Shown here: one piece after another, positions 9,813 through 17,495 of the stretch | Layout of the letters: the number at the start of each line of letters is the position of its first letter | How positions within the stretch are numbered: the first letter of the stretch is position 1 | Assembly: GCA_964591245.1 (NCBI GenBank) | Contig: CAZPZZ010000047.1 | Location: 1-26,348 of the forward strand | Direction: 5' to 3' | From: CAZPZZ01 sp964591245 | Lineage (GTDB): Bacteria; Acidobacteriota; Vicinamibacteria; Vicinamibacterales; UBA8438 | Length of the DNA stretch: 26,348 bases | Notes under the pieces: model-generated | Told to the model about the DNA's origin: nothing | What the model saw: the letters and a program-made list of their open reading frames with translations, nothing else | Database searches by the model: none | Translations under genes and position numbers: made by a program

Positions 9813-12325
9813 AGACCGGTCTCCACGATCTCCAGCAGCAAAACCTGGGCACGCTCGTACGTTGGTGCGATTTCCAGAGCAGCAATGACTTGGCGCTTCG
9901 CGTCGTCGAGCCGCCCCCCACGCAAATAGCTCTCAGCGAGGTCTACATGCACGGACACTCGATCGACCGGCCCAGCAGCCAGAGTCACCTCAAGTTCACG
10001 CGCCGCCAGGGTCAGGTCCCCTTCTGCCAACGCCAATCGCCCCAGCGCCTGATGAGGTCCCGCGTCGAAAGGATCCAACGCCGTAATCAGCTCATACGCT
10101 CGTCGCTGCCGTATCTCATCACCAGCTTCCTCGGCCAGCGCGGCGAGCTGACGCGCCGCGGCAACGGCGCGGTGATCGTGGTCAAGATGAGATTCCAAGT
10201 GCTCCATGGCACGGGCCCTATCCCCTTGCTCCAGAGCGATCTCCGCCAGCGGAAGATGTGCGCTACTCTCGCCAGTCGCCATCGGTGCCAATGTCGCGGC
10301 TTTCTCAAACGCGACCGTAGCTGCCTCAATCTCGCCAGCTGAGCGTAATGCGTAGCCGAACGAGAGCTGAACCGGAAAGCTGTCAGGGTGCTCTTCATTC
10401 AGCACACGCAGCCGGTCGAGCGCCTCACCTGGTTCGGAAACGGGAAGCGCGTCATCCGGCTCCCTCATCGCTTGCTGTAAGGCACCAAAACGTGTCTCGA
10501 CCGCATCATCGAAAGATGCCTGCAACGTGTCGAAGTCCAGCCCGACCCGCGTGAGCGCAGCCTCGGTGTCTAGGCCATCGCCATAGGCCCGAAGGAGTTG
10601 ATGGATCACCGACTCGCCATACGCTTCAATGATGTGTTCCACCAGCACCGATGCCTGGAAGTACGCCATCGAGATCGTTTCGGGCCGGGAGAACCCCCCG
10701 TTGAGATCGCGCAACGACAGGACGTTACCCTCATTCAGATCGCGGGCAAACCCAAGATCTTGATCTCGGGCCCAGTCCAATCGGGCTCTCTTCTCCTCAA
10801 ACGTCGACAAGCCTTCGGTTAACCATCTGGGTACCCGCTGGTTCGACATCTGCAGGGCAAAGACATGCGCCATCTCATGCCAGAGCGTCGACTCCCAGTT
10901 GAAGTCGCCCGGGGAACGTGCGCGGGGTGAATCAAGTGTCACGACCTTCCCGAAGCAGGCTCCCAGGGCCCCGATCATGCCGGGTAACCCAAGCGTGCGC
11001 ACCGCGAAATGGTCATGCTGAGGAAAGACTTCAATCAGAATCGGGCCTTCCACTTCGAATTCATACAGGTCAGACAGATCGTCCAACGCTCGCTGGCTCA
11101 GTTCCAGCACATAGTCCTTCAGCACGGGCGATTCGTCTGGATGCAGACGGACAACGATGTCGCCCTGCTCGAATGTCTCAAACTCATCTAGCGTATCGAG
11201 CATTTCAAGCAGGTTGTAGGTCACCACATCGTAGGGATCTGCTTCGAACGAGCGCTCGAGTGCCTGACGCGCACCGGGCTCGTCACCGGTACGCAGGAGA
11301 TGCATTCCCAATTCGGCGTAACTTCGCGTATTGCCCGGATCCAGTTCCAGGCCCCGACGTACCAGAGTCACTGCCTCTTCAAAGCGGTAATTCCGCGCGG
11401 TGAGATTACCTGCCGCCCGGTAAACATCGCCGTAGACCGGATTAATCTCGAGCAAGCGGGCGACTTCGGCCTCGAAATCGGCTACGCGGTCTTCCACGTA
11501 GGCCACTGCCGCCACGAGCGAACCGGCTTCAAGGCTATGCTCGTTGATCTCCACGGCACGACCGAGCGACTCGCGCGCGGCATCGTGATCACGATCATCG
11601 AGGTCGCGTTGCGCCAAAAACAGATGGGCTTCCAGGAAATCTGGATCAATCTCCAGCGCACGGCCTACCGAAGATCTCGCCGCTGGAGGGTTCGTGTCCG
11701 CCAATGCCCGCGCCAGCCCGAGATGCGCCGGGGCCCATTCGTCATCGAGCGTCAGGGCGTCTCCGAAAGAGCGAGCGGCCTCACGCTGATCGTATTTTGC
11801 CGTGAACAACTCGCCCCACAGAGTCTGAATGGCTGGATCATCGGGGGCGGCCAGCGACGCGTTGCGCACGAAACGGTTGGCGAGCTGAAACTCGTCGAGA
11901 GCCCTGGCAGCCAGTGCCGCCCGGTACAGATCGAGCGCCTCTGATGAGCGTTGCAAACGACCTATGAGCACCCGAAAACGACGCGTCGCCTCATCGTGAA
12001 GACCGAGATACTGCTGCAAGAGGGCAAGCTCAAGCGAAGCTCCGCTGATTGGGTGGCGCTCCGCAACCGGCATGAGTCTGGCCTCAGCAGCGGCGTAATC
12101 ACCACGCAGAAAGTCCAGACGCGCAAGTACCGCAGCCGCCGACGGATCGGACGCATCCCGCTCTTCGGCCGCCGCGCGCGCCTCGTCGTAGGCTCCGTGA
12201 GCAAACGCACGGGTTACCGCTCGGTGGAAATCTGCTTCCTGCACCCGCGTGTATTGAGGCTGCGCAAACACCGCGGTGGCCCCACCCACGAGCACGCACA
12301 CTACGGCCGAGATGACCCATCTCAT
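9809..12325 (-). CDS. Secreted TPR protein with peptidase-MA-type HExxH site
   Basis: From ATG 12325 this is 838 residues. That start has a strong ribosome site (GGAGGAG, 10 nt upstream) and gives a clean signal peptide, MRWVISAVVCVLVGGATAVF, ending near AQP; an upstream in-frame start at 12406 lacks both. Residues about 30-380 are tandem TPR-like helical pairs with repeated patterns such as GRALEIDPDFLEAHLFLA and RGLELDPGNTRSYAELG. The centre holds a gluzincin-like site, HEMAH at 483-487, with a downstream Glu at 504 in WLTEGLSTFEE. Further TPRs fill residues 640-830. This TPR-peptidase-TPR order is known in bacterial 'peptidase MA family' proteins. A zinc protease activity outside the cytoplasm is predicted, not shown. 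It is the first gene of the unit. Confidence 0.85.
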   Translation of the reverse strand: MRWVISAVVCVLVGGATAVFAQPQYTRVQEADFHRAVTRAFAHGAYDEARAAAEERDASDPSAAAVLARLDFLRGDYAAAEARLMPVAERHPISGASLELALLQQYLGLHDEATRRFRVLIGRLQRSSEALDLYRAALAARALDEFQLANRFVRNASLAAPDDPAIQTLWGELFTAKYDQREAARSFGDALTLDDEWAPAHLGLARALADTNPPAARSSVGRALEIDPDFLEAHLFLAQRDLDDRDHDAARESLGRAVEINEHSLEAGSLVAAVAYVEDRVADFEAEVARLLEINPVYGDVYRAAGNLTARNYRFEEAVTLVRRGLELDPGNTRSYAELGMHLLRTGDEPGARQALERSFEADPYDVVTYNLLEMLDTLDEFETFEQGDIVVRLHPDESPVLKDYVLELSQRALDDLSDLYEFEVEGPILIEVFPQHDHFAVRTLGLPGMIGALGACFGKVVTLDSPRARSPGDFNWESTLWHEMAHVFALQMSNQRVPRWLTEGLSTFEEKRARLDWARDQDLGFARDLNEGNVLSLRDLNGGFSRPETISMAYFQASVLVEHIIEAYGESVIHQLLRAYGDGLDTEAALTRVGLDFDTLQASFDDAVETRFGALQQAMREPDDALPVSEPGEALDRLRVLNEEHPDSFPVQLSFGYALRSAGEIEAATVAFEKAATLAPMATGESSAHLPLAEIALEQGDRARAMEHLESHLDHDHRAVAAARQLAALAEEAGDEIRQRRAYELITALDPFDAGPHQALGRLALAEGDLTLAARELEVTLAAGPVDRVSVHVDLAESYLRGGRLDDAKRQVIAALEIAPTYERAQVLLLEIVETGL

Positions 12326-12335
12326 CGCCACTCGG

Positions 12336-12347
12336 CTCCTCCTTCCT
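12336..12347 (-). promoter_or_regulatory. Strong ribosome binding site of the TPR/peptidase gene
   Basis: On the minus strand AGGAAGGAGGAG lies 10 nt before ATG 12325. It decides this start over the longer in-frame alternative at 12406. Confidence 0.75.
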
Positions 12348-12367
12348 GAACTGTCATGTGTCAGTGG

Positions 12368-12373
12368 ATTATA
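12368..12373 (-). promoter_or_regulatory. Candidate -10 box of the seven-gene unit
   Basis: A perfect TATAAT on the minus strand places a transcript start near 12361, giving a leader of roughly 36 nt before ATG 12325. No good -35 hexamer is seen at 16-18 nt spacing, so the call rests on the -10 alone and on its position. It also argues against the longer start at 12406, which would lie upstream of the predicted transcript start. Confidence 0.5.
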
Positions 12374-12523
12374 GCGACCCGTGACGAGAATCTGGTACCT
12401 ACTCACATTGACTCCCCGCGCCAGGGGTCCGCGCGCGCCGCAACCAGTACGGTTGCGAGACCACGTACCTACAAGTATTCGAACAAGTGTCTTGGAACCT
12501 TCACCACTCCTGAGAACTCAGGT

Positions 12524-12796
12524 CTACAAGAATGCGACCGATTGGTGAGAGGGAATCTCGAATCTGCGTCGACACTGGGAGCACGACAACATGTCGTCGA
12601 CCCGCACCATATAATCCCGAAGCTTCCGATACATTTCACGGTCATCCGCATCGGCACCACGGGGCGGCTTCTCTTTCTTCAGACGCCGAATCCACCGCAC
12701 CTGGTACTCCGCTCGATGCCCGCACTTCGGGCACGTGTACGAAGCCGGCTTCAGTTCCTCACGCTCATTGAAGAAATCCCGTTCGTGACGTGACAT
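12524..12796 (-). CDS. Small zinc-ribbon protein of unknown function
   Basis: This 90-residue protein carries two cysteine pairs, C22-x2-C25 (CPKCGH) and C72-x2-C75 (CSQC), the layout of a zinc ribbon with a 46-residue helical, highly charged insert between knuckles (WIRRLKKEKPPRGADADDRE). The paired CxxC motifs, balanced composition and clean start and stop make it a real gene. I do not recognise a named family. It could bind RNA, DNA or protein. It is divergent from the glycosyltransferase and is separated from the seven-gene unit by about 150 bp containing that unit's -10 box. A -10-like TATCAT ends 7 nt before its ATG and no Shine-Dalgarno is visible, so it may be translated from a leaderless mRNA. 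Confidence 0.7.
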   Translation of the reverse strand: MSRHERDFFNEREELKPASYTCPKCGHRAEYQVRWIRRLKKEKPPRGADADDREMYRKLRDYMVRVDDMLSCSQCRRRFEIPSHQSVAFL

Positions 12797-12803
12797 ATTG
12801 TTG

Positions 12804-12809
12804 ATGATA
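12804..12809 (-). promoter_or_regulatory. Candidate -10 box immediately upstream of the zinc-ribbon gene
   Basis: TATCAT (one mismatch to TATAAT) ends 7 nt before ATG 12796, which would put the transcript start at or next to the start codon. No matching -35 is present at normal spacing. The call is tentative. Confidence 0.3.
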
Positions 12810-12855
12810 CTTGAGAGCGGTCTCCAGTGCGCACAACGCTGCCAGCTAGTAAATC

Positions 12856-13983
12856 ATGATGAACACGGTTGTCTTCTACATCTCCGGGCACGGATTTGGC
12901 CACGCGTCCCGCCAGATCGGGGTCATCAACGCGCTCCTGGCCGCCCGGTCAGGCACCAGAGTGGTCATCCGGACCAGCGCACCCCAGCGGCTGTTCGACC
13001 GGTCCATCGAGGCTCCGTTCCTGTGGGAGCCCGGAGAACCGGATACCGGCGTGGTCCAGGTCGATAGCGTCACGGTCGACCCAGCAGCGTCCATCCGGCG
13101 GGCCTGGGATTTTCACGCCACTCTCCATGACCGTGCCGCAAGGGAAGCCGTCTTCCTCCGACGCCTCGGGGCCACGCTAGTCGTCGGCGACATTCCCCCT
13201 CTGGCATTTGCGGCGGCGGCCGCGGCCGAGGTTCCTAGCGTTGCGATAGGCAACTTCACGTGGGACTGGATCTACGCGTACTATCAGGGCGACACGCCTT
13301 TCCCACCACACCTCCTCCCGATCATCGAAACCGCCTACCAACAGGCCGACCTCACGCTCCGGCTTCCGATGGCTGGTGGATTCGGGGCCATGACCACCGT
13401 TGTCGACGTCCCGCTCATCGCCCGCCACGCGCAGCACACAGCCACCGAGACCCGTCGCCTCCTCGGGTTACCGAATGACCTGCCACTCGTACTGCTGTCG
13501 TTTGGTCGATACGGACTTGGTGCGATCAACTGGGACACCGTACTCGTGGGCGGCGCGTTCGGCGTCGTTATTACGCACGATCCCGTTGAGGATGGTTCAG
13601 TTCAACCAATCCCGGTTGATGCGGTTCCCTCCGGTCTCTACAGGATTGACATCCCACGAATCGAAGCGCTTGGGGTCACGTACGAAGACTTGGTCGCCGC
13701 AGTGGACATCGTCCTGACCAAACCCGGCTACGGCATCATCGCAGAATGCGTCGCCAATGACACCGCGTTGATCTACACGTCTCGCGGGAAGTTCGCGGAG
13801 TACACCGTACTGGTCGACGCCCTACCACGCCTGCTCCGCTGCGCCTACATTACGCAAGAGGATCTCTTCGCGGGGCGCTGGGCGACAGCGGTCGACACGG
13901 CGTTGCGGTGCCCCGGCGTACCACGCCCCGCCACGAATGGAGCCCAGGTTGTCGCTGACGGCCTTCTCGCCTACCTCGGCTAG
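12856..13983 (+). CDS. GT-B glycosyltransferase-like protein (arabinokinase N-domain/MurG-like)
   Basis: This 375-residue protein opens with VVFYISGHGFGHASRQIGV, the glycine/histidine-rich loop seen in MurG-like GT-B enzymes and in the N-terminal domain of plant-type L-arabinokinases. The C-terminal half has the diagnostic DIVLTKPGYGIIAECVAND followed by YTSRGKFAEYTVLVDALP, which matches the donor-binding half of the same group. There is no kinase domain, so it is a stand-alone glycosyltransferase-like protein. Donor and acceptor are unknown; a nucleotide sugar donor is expected from the fold. Two consecutive ATG codons begin the frame, and no convincing ribosome site precedes them. It converges with the methyltransferase gene, 8 nt beyond its stop. 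Family assignment is good; function is open. Confidence 0.8.
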   Translation: MMNTVVFYISGHGFGHASRQIGVINALLAARSGTRVVIRTSAPQRLFDRSIEAPFLWEPGEPDTGVVQVDSVTVDPAASIRRAWDFHATLHDRAAREAVFLRRLGATLVVGDIPPLAFAAAAAAEVPSVAIGNFTWDWIYAYYQGDTPFPPHLLPIIETAYQQADLTLRLPMAGGFGAMTTVVDVPLIARHAQHTATETRRLLGLPNDLPLVLLSFGRYGLGAINWDTVLVGGAFGVVITHDPVEDGSVQPIPVDAVPSGLYRIDIPRIEALGVTYEDLVAAVDIVLTKPGYGIIAECVANDTALIYTSRGKFAEYTVLVDALPRLLRCAYITQEDLFAGRWATAVDTALRCPGVPRPATNGAQVVADGLLAYLG

Positions 13984-13991
13984 CAGCTGGT

Positions 13992-14687
13992 TCACTTGGT
14001 ACACGTGACGAGAGACCAGATCCGCGGGATGTTGACCTTTTCGATCGTGAGGGGTTCCAGTTCCGCCTGCTCCAGAAATCCCGGTAGGTCAAGGTCTGCC
14101 TTGAACCCGAGGTGAACGGTCACTGGCGAAATGAATTTTTCAATACGCGAGCCAACGCGGTTGGTACTCCGGAAGTGGTTCAAGAACACAAAACGCCCAC
14201 CCGGGCGGCACACCCGACGCATCTCACGCACCGTCTTTACCGGATCCGAGACCACGCTGAGCGTGTAGGGCGCGTAAACGATGTCGAAGGAATCATCCGG
14301 AAAGGTAAGCGCCTCGGCATCCATCTGTTGCAAGCGAACGTTCGTGACCCGATGCCTCGCCAGGCGACGCGACGCTTTCCCGAGCATCGAGACAGAAAGG
14401 TCAATACCGGTCACATGGCAATTCGAGGGGTACAGAACCGCGTTGATACCCGTTCCGACCCCGACCTCAAGCACTTGGTCACCTTCCCGAATACCAAGTC
14501 GGCCGATTGACTCAAGACGCCCTGCGTGCAATGTCGGTCCGAACCACCAGTCGTACCAGAGGGAAATGCCTTCGTAGACGTCTTTGACGAAGGGGGTCTC
14601 GACATCGATCACGGAGAGCGCACGGGAACGAATGTCCGCCGACCCCAGCGATTCCTTGGTATCTGACTCTTTCAGCGACAACGACAT
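13992..14687 (-). CDS. Class I SAM methyltransferase, PmtA (phosphatidylethanolamine N-methyltransferase)-like
   Basis: From ATG 14687 this is 231 residues; GGAG lies 9 nt upstream. An in-frame ATG at 14732 would add 15 residues but has no ribosome site. SAM-binding motif I is VLEVGVGTG (73-80), followed by VTGIDLSVSML, the post-I acidic loop, and QQMDAEALTFPDDSFDIVYA. The upstream text VYEGISLWYDWWFGPTLHAGR resembles the 'YD..FG....GR' segment of Rhodobacter-type PmtA, which makes phosphatidylcholine from phosphatidylethanolamine. The late segment RPGGRFVFLNHFRS fits the same group. A lipid or small-molecule substrate is therefore likely, but ubiquinone/menaquinone-type methyltransferases share these motifs. 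It is monocistronic, with its own promoter. Confidence 0.8.
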   Translation of the reverse strand: MSLSLKESDTKESLGSADIRSRALSVIDVETPFVKDVYEGISLWYDWWFGPTLHAGRLESIGRLGIREGDQVLEVGVGTGINAVLYPSNCHVTGIDLSVSMLGKASRRLARHRVTNVRLQQMDAEALTFPDDSFDIVYAPYTLSVVSDPVKTVREMRRVCRPGGRFVFLNHFRSTNRVGSRIEKFISPVTVHLGFKADLDLPGFLEQAELEPLTIEKVNIPRIWSLVTCTK

Positions 14688-14796
14688 GAACACGCGCTCC
14701 GGGTGGCGCCCGATTGGAAAGGGCCTGGCCACGTGAACGACGACTCAGGGCAGTGCGCGACAGTCCACGCCCGACCTCCGAGACGGGAATCGGATG

Positions 14797-14825
14797 ACTA
14801 TAGCGCGTCACTGATCAATCGGCAA
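14797..14825 (-). promoter_or_regulatory. Promoter of the PmtA-like gene
   Basis: On the minus strand TTGCCG (14820-14825) and TATAGT (14797-14802) are separated by exactly 17 nt. The -10 matches consensus at five of six positions and the -35 at four. It predicts a leader of about 100 nt. Confidence 0.5.
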
Positions 14826-15222
14826 CTCACAACCCGACGAACACCGTTCACAACGTCTGAGATCCCCTCGATGCGAAGGACCGCGCAGGTTCATCACCAT
14901 ACGCCCATGGGGCTCTGACGGCGAGCCAGAATCAGTTCCACCGGCGGCATCTCGCGCCACTTGCCGGGAAGACCCACCATTCGGACAACACCCCCGCGAA
15001 CATTACACAACCCGCCGTCGCACCAACTGCTACCGGGCACCATGTTGATCGCTCACGAGTTGGACGCCCCACATCCAAGAACGAAGGTAAGGCTAACGCC
15101 CGCTCTCCGTAGACGGTACTCGCCCTGCATCGGCACTGTGGCCCCGCGCATCGCCAGCTCGGCTTGCAGGCTTTGGATCCATATAAACACTTCAATTTCA
15201 ATACCTTGAAGGCACATGACTA
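14826..15222. other. Intergenic region without a recognisable gene
   Basis: About 400 bp lie between the PmtA-like promoter and the sensor kinase promoter. Short open frames exist on both strands, but none shows a recognisable domain, a good start or neighbour-like codon use. No tRNA-like fold or long repeat was seen. Confidence 0.5.
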
Positions 15223-15252
15223 TTGACACAACAGAACCGGACCAGCTATCGT
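15223..15252 (+). promoter_or_regulatory. Promoter of the LytS-like kinase operon
   Basis: A perfect -35 TTGACA (15223-15228) and TATCGT (15247-15252) are separated by 18 nt. The transcript start would be near 15259, upstream of the GTG start chosen at 15343. It also shows that the in-frame TTG at 15223 is the -35 box, not a start codon. Confidence 0.5.
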
Positions 15253-15342
15253 CACAAAGCTTTTCTCTGGGGTATCTTGCCTCATGGAAATTGTCAGGGA
15301 CGAGTCGATCTGGGGCACAGCCTCGCTAGGATTCGAGAATTC

Positions 15343-16665
15343 GTGGGCCAGCAAATCGGGTTTCTGTCGCTCGATTCGGTACTCCTCACGACGCTCGTGA
15401 TCAAAGTCGCGATCGCGGCAACGCTGGCCACCATGCTCGTTCGATTCGGTCAATTCCGGCGGATCCTGCTCACCGAAAAGCGCGCCTGGCGGGAGCGCCT
15501 CACCTTTGCCATTGCCTTCGGTATCCCCATCAGCATCGGGGTCACCTCCCGCTTGCTCGTGAATTACGACGCCGCCGACCTGTCACTCTCCGGGTCGTTT
15601 CTCGCCGGACTCATCGCCGGCCCCTACGCTGGCGCCATCGTGGGGTGCCTTGCGGGACTCCCCGCTCTGGTCACCGGAGAATGGATCGCCATCATCCTCA
15701 TGATTGGCTGCGGCTTTGCCGGGGGTGGGTTGCGAGAACTGTCGCCCAAGGAAGCCATCTGGCACGTGACCCCCTTGTTGCTGACAGCACTCCACCGTCA
15801 TACCTGGAAACTCTTCGGCCGATTCCATATCGACTGGCAGATCACCTTGCTGGCCGGTCCCATCGGACTCGAACTCCTGCGACAAACATTGGGACACCGC
15901 TTCCAGAGTCACCGCCTGTTCTATCTCGAACCCACCAACATTTGGGTCGGTGGCCTGGTGGTACTTACCACCGTCCTCTCCGTCGCTGTGCCGATCAAAA
16001 TCTGGAACACCGCACGCATCGAACACCGACTGCAGGAACAGGAAAAGCTACTTCTGCGCGCCCGGATGCAAGCGCTCGCCAGTCAGATCAACCCACACTT
16101 TCTCTTCAACACCCTCACATCAATTTCGTCGCTTGTTCGCTCCCAACCAGAAACAGCACGCATCCTCATCGGCAAACTTTCCGGCCTGCTACGGCGTCTA
16201 CTCAGTAGCCAGGAACATTTTGTAACGCTGCGTGAAGAGATCGCGTCCATCGACGAGTATCTTGACATCGAGACCGTCCGCTTCGGTCCCACGCTCATCG
16301 TGAACAAAAAGATTGCACCAGAGACACTCGATCAGATCGTACCGAGCATGCTTCTCCAGCCCCTGGTGGAAAACTCGATCAAACATGGCGTCTCTCGAAA
16401 AGTCGGTGGGGGGCACGTCACGATCTCGAGCGATCGCATTCAAGGTCACACGGTGATAGAAGTCACCGACGACGGCCTTGGGATGGTCACTGAGGGACTC
16501 GACTTAGAGGCAATGGATGGAATCGGGCTACGTAATGTCGACGAGCGTCTGCGAGTGATCTATGGCGCGAACTATCACTTAAAGCTGAGCAGTGTGCCTG
16601 GCCAAGGCACCTGCGCTCGTATCGAAATACCCGAACTCGCCGTGCCTCAATCCGCGACCGCCTAA
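15343..16665 (+). CDS. LytS-like membrane sensor histidine kinase
   Basis: From GTG 15343 this is 440 residues. The frame has no ATG before the first membrane helix, so the start is uncertain; other candidates are TTG 15277 or further upstream. Several hydrophobic segments fill the first 220 residues, including LAGLIAGPYAGAIVGCLAGL, characteristic of the 5TM-LYT receptor domain. The kinase part follows: QINPHFLFNTL with phosphoacceptor His at about 252 (His_kinase family), then a GHKL ATPase with PLVENSIKHGV (N box), DDGLGM (G1) and GQGTCARIEIP. It should autophosphorylate and pass phosphate to the LytTR regulator encoded 44 nt downstream. The signal is unknown; LytS-type receptors sense small molecules or envelope state. 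Confidence 0.88.
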   Translation: MGQQIGFLSLDSVLLTTLVIKVAIAATLATMLVRFGQFRRILLTEKRAWRERLTFAIAFGIPISIGVTSRLLVNYDAADLSLSGSFLAGLIAGPYAGAIVGCLAGLPALVTGEWIAIILMIGCGFAGGGLRELSPKEAIWHVTPLLLTALHRHTWKLFGRFHIDWQITLLAGPIGLELLRQTLGHRFQSHRLFYLEPTNIWVGGLVVLTTVLSVAVPIKIWNTARIEHRLQEQEKLLLRARMQALASQINPHFLFNTLTSISSLVRSQPETARILIGKLSGLLRRLLSSQEHFVTLREEIASIDEYLDIETVRFGPTLIVNKKIAPETLDQIVPSMLLQPLVENSIKHGVSRKVGGGHVTISSDRIQGHTVIEVTDDGLGMVTEGLDLEAMDGIGLRNVDERLRVIYGANYHLKLSSVPGQGTCARIEIPELAVPQSATA

Positions 16666-16709
16666 CGAATCCATCCCGGAGTAGCCGAGAACCTATCTCG
16701 CTTGGTACA

Positions 16710-17495
16710 ATGCCGTTGAGAATCCTGATCGCCGACGATGAGCAGCCCGCGCGCAATGAACTATGCTTTCAGCTCGGGCAGCTCGAAGATGTTGAAGTCG
16801 TCGCTCAGGCCGCCGACGGACTCCAGGCCGTCCAGCTGGCGGAATCTGTTGAACCGGATCTCGTGTTGCTCGATATCCAGATGCCTGGGCTCAGTGGATT
16901 CGAAGTTGCCAGGCGGTTACTCGATCGGGGTGTGGAGTGTCACGTCGTATTCGTGACCGCCTTTGATCAGCACGCCGTCGAAGCATTTGAAGTTAGCGCC
17001 GTTGACTATTTACTGAAGCCGATCGATCCCTCGCGACTCGACCAGGCAATTCAGCGTGTCAGACGGCTTCCACCTGCGCGGCAGGGACAACCGGACGGAC
17101 CGGTCGGCAGTAAAGAACTGGAACGGATCGTCCAGTACATAGCGGAACGGCAGAGTCGCCGCGAGCGGCTTGCCATTAAAGTTGATGATCGGTTTGTGCT
17201 CGTGCACGCCGACGATCTTGTCTACGCCTCGCTGGCGGATGACGTCATCACGGTGGTCACCGGCACGGTGTCCGGAACATCGAACTACCGAACGCTCGAT
17301 GAACTACACTCGCATCTTGATCCAACCGTGTTCTGGAGAATGCACCGTTCTCATATCGTTAATATCAACAAAATCAAGGAGATAGTGCCTTGGTTCAGTC
17401 GCAACTACATCCTGAGGATGAAGGACGGGAAAAGCACGGAGATACCGGTCAGTCGTACTCAGACGAAACGGCTCCGGGAGTATTTGAGCCTGTAG
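16710..17495 (+). CDS. LytTR-family response regulator
   Basis: This 261-residue protein has an N-terminal receiver domain: acidic pair DD at 9-10, phospho-acceptor Asp55 in LLDIQMPG, and Lys103 in DYLLKPID. After a linker with many Pro and Gln (110-130) comes a LytTR DNA-binding domain at about 150-258, recognised by IKVDDRFVLVHADDLVYASL, TLDELHSHLDP and FWRMHRSHIVNINKI. LytTR regulators bind DNA direct repeats through beta strands rather than a helix-turn-helix. It is the partner of the sensor kinase just upstream. Its last 106 nt overlap the signal peptidase gene in another frame. Targets are not visible here. Confidence 0.92.
   Translation: MPLRILIADDEQPARNELCFQLGQLEDVEVVAQAADGLQAVQLAESVEPDLVLLDIQMPGLSGFEVARRLLDRGVECHVVFVTAFDQHAVEAFEVSAVDYLLKPIDPSRLDQAIQRVRRLPPARQGQPDGPVGSKELERIVQYIAERQSRRERLAIKVDDRFVLVHADDLVYASLADDVITVVTGTVSGTSNYRTLDELHSHLDPTVFWRMHRSHIVNINKIKEIVPWFSRNYILRMKDGKSTEIPVSRTQTKRLREYLSL
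17376..17381 (+). promoter_or_regulatory. Shine-Dalgarno that decides the signal peptidase TTG start
   Basis: AAGGAG, 8 nt before TTG 17390, lies inside the LytTR coding sequence. No other usable start with a ribosome site exists before the signal peptidase membrane helix. Confidence 0.6.

Noticed and set aside
9809..12406. Longer start of the TPR/peptidase gene at 12406
   Set aside because: It lies upstream of the TATAAT box, has no ribosome site and hides the signal peptide that begins at 12325.
14932..15201. Possible 89-residue minus-strand protein
   Set aside because: Starts at TTG without ribosome site, Cys-rich by chance, no recognisable pattern.
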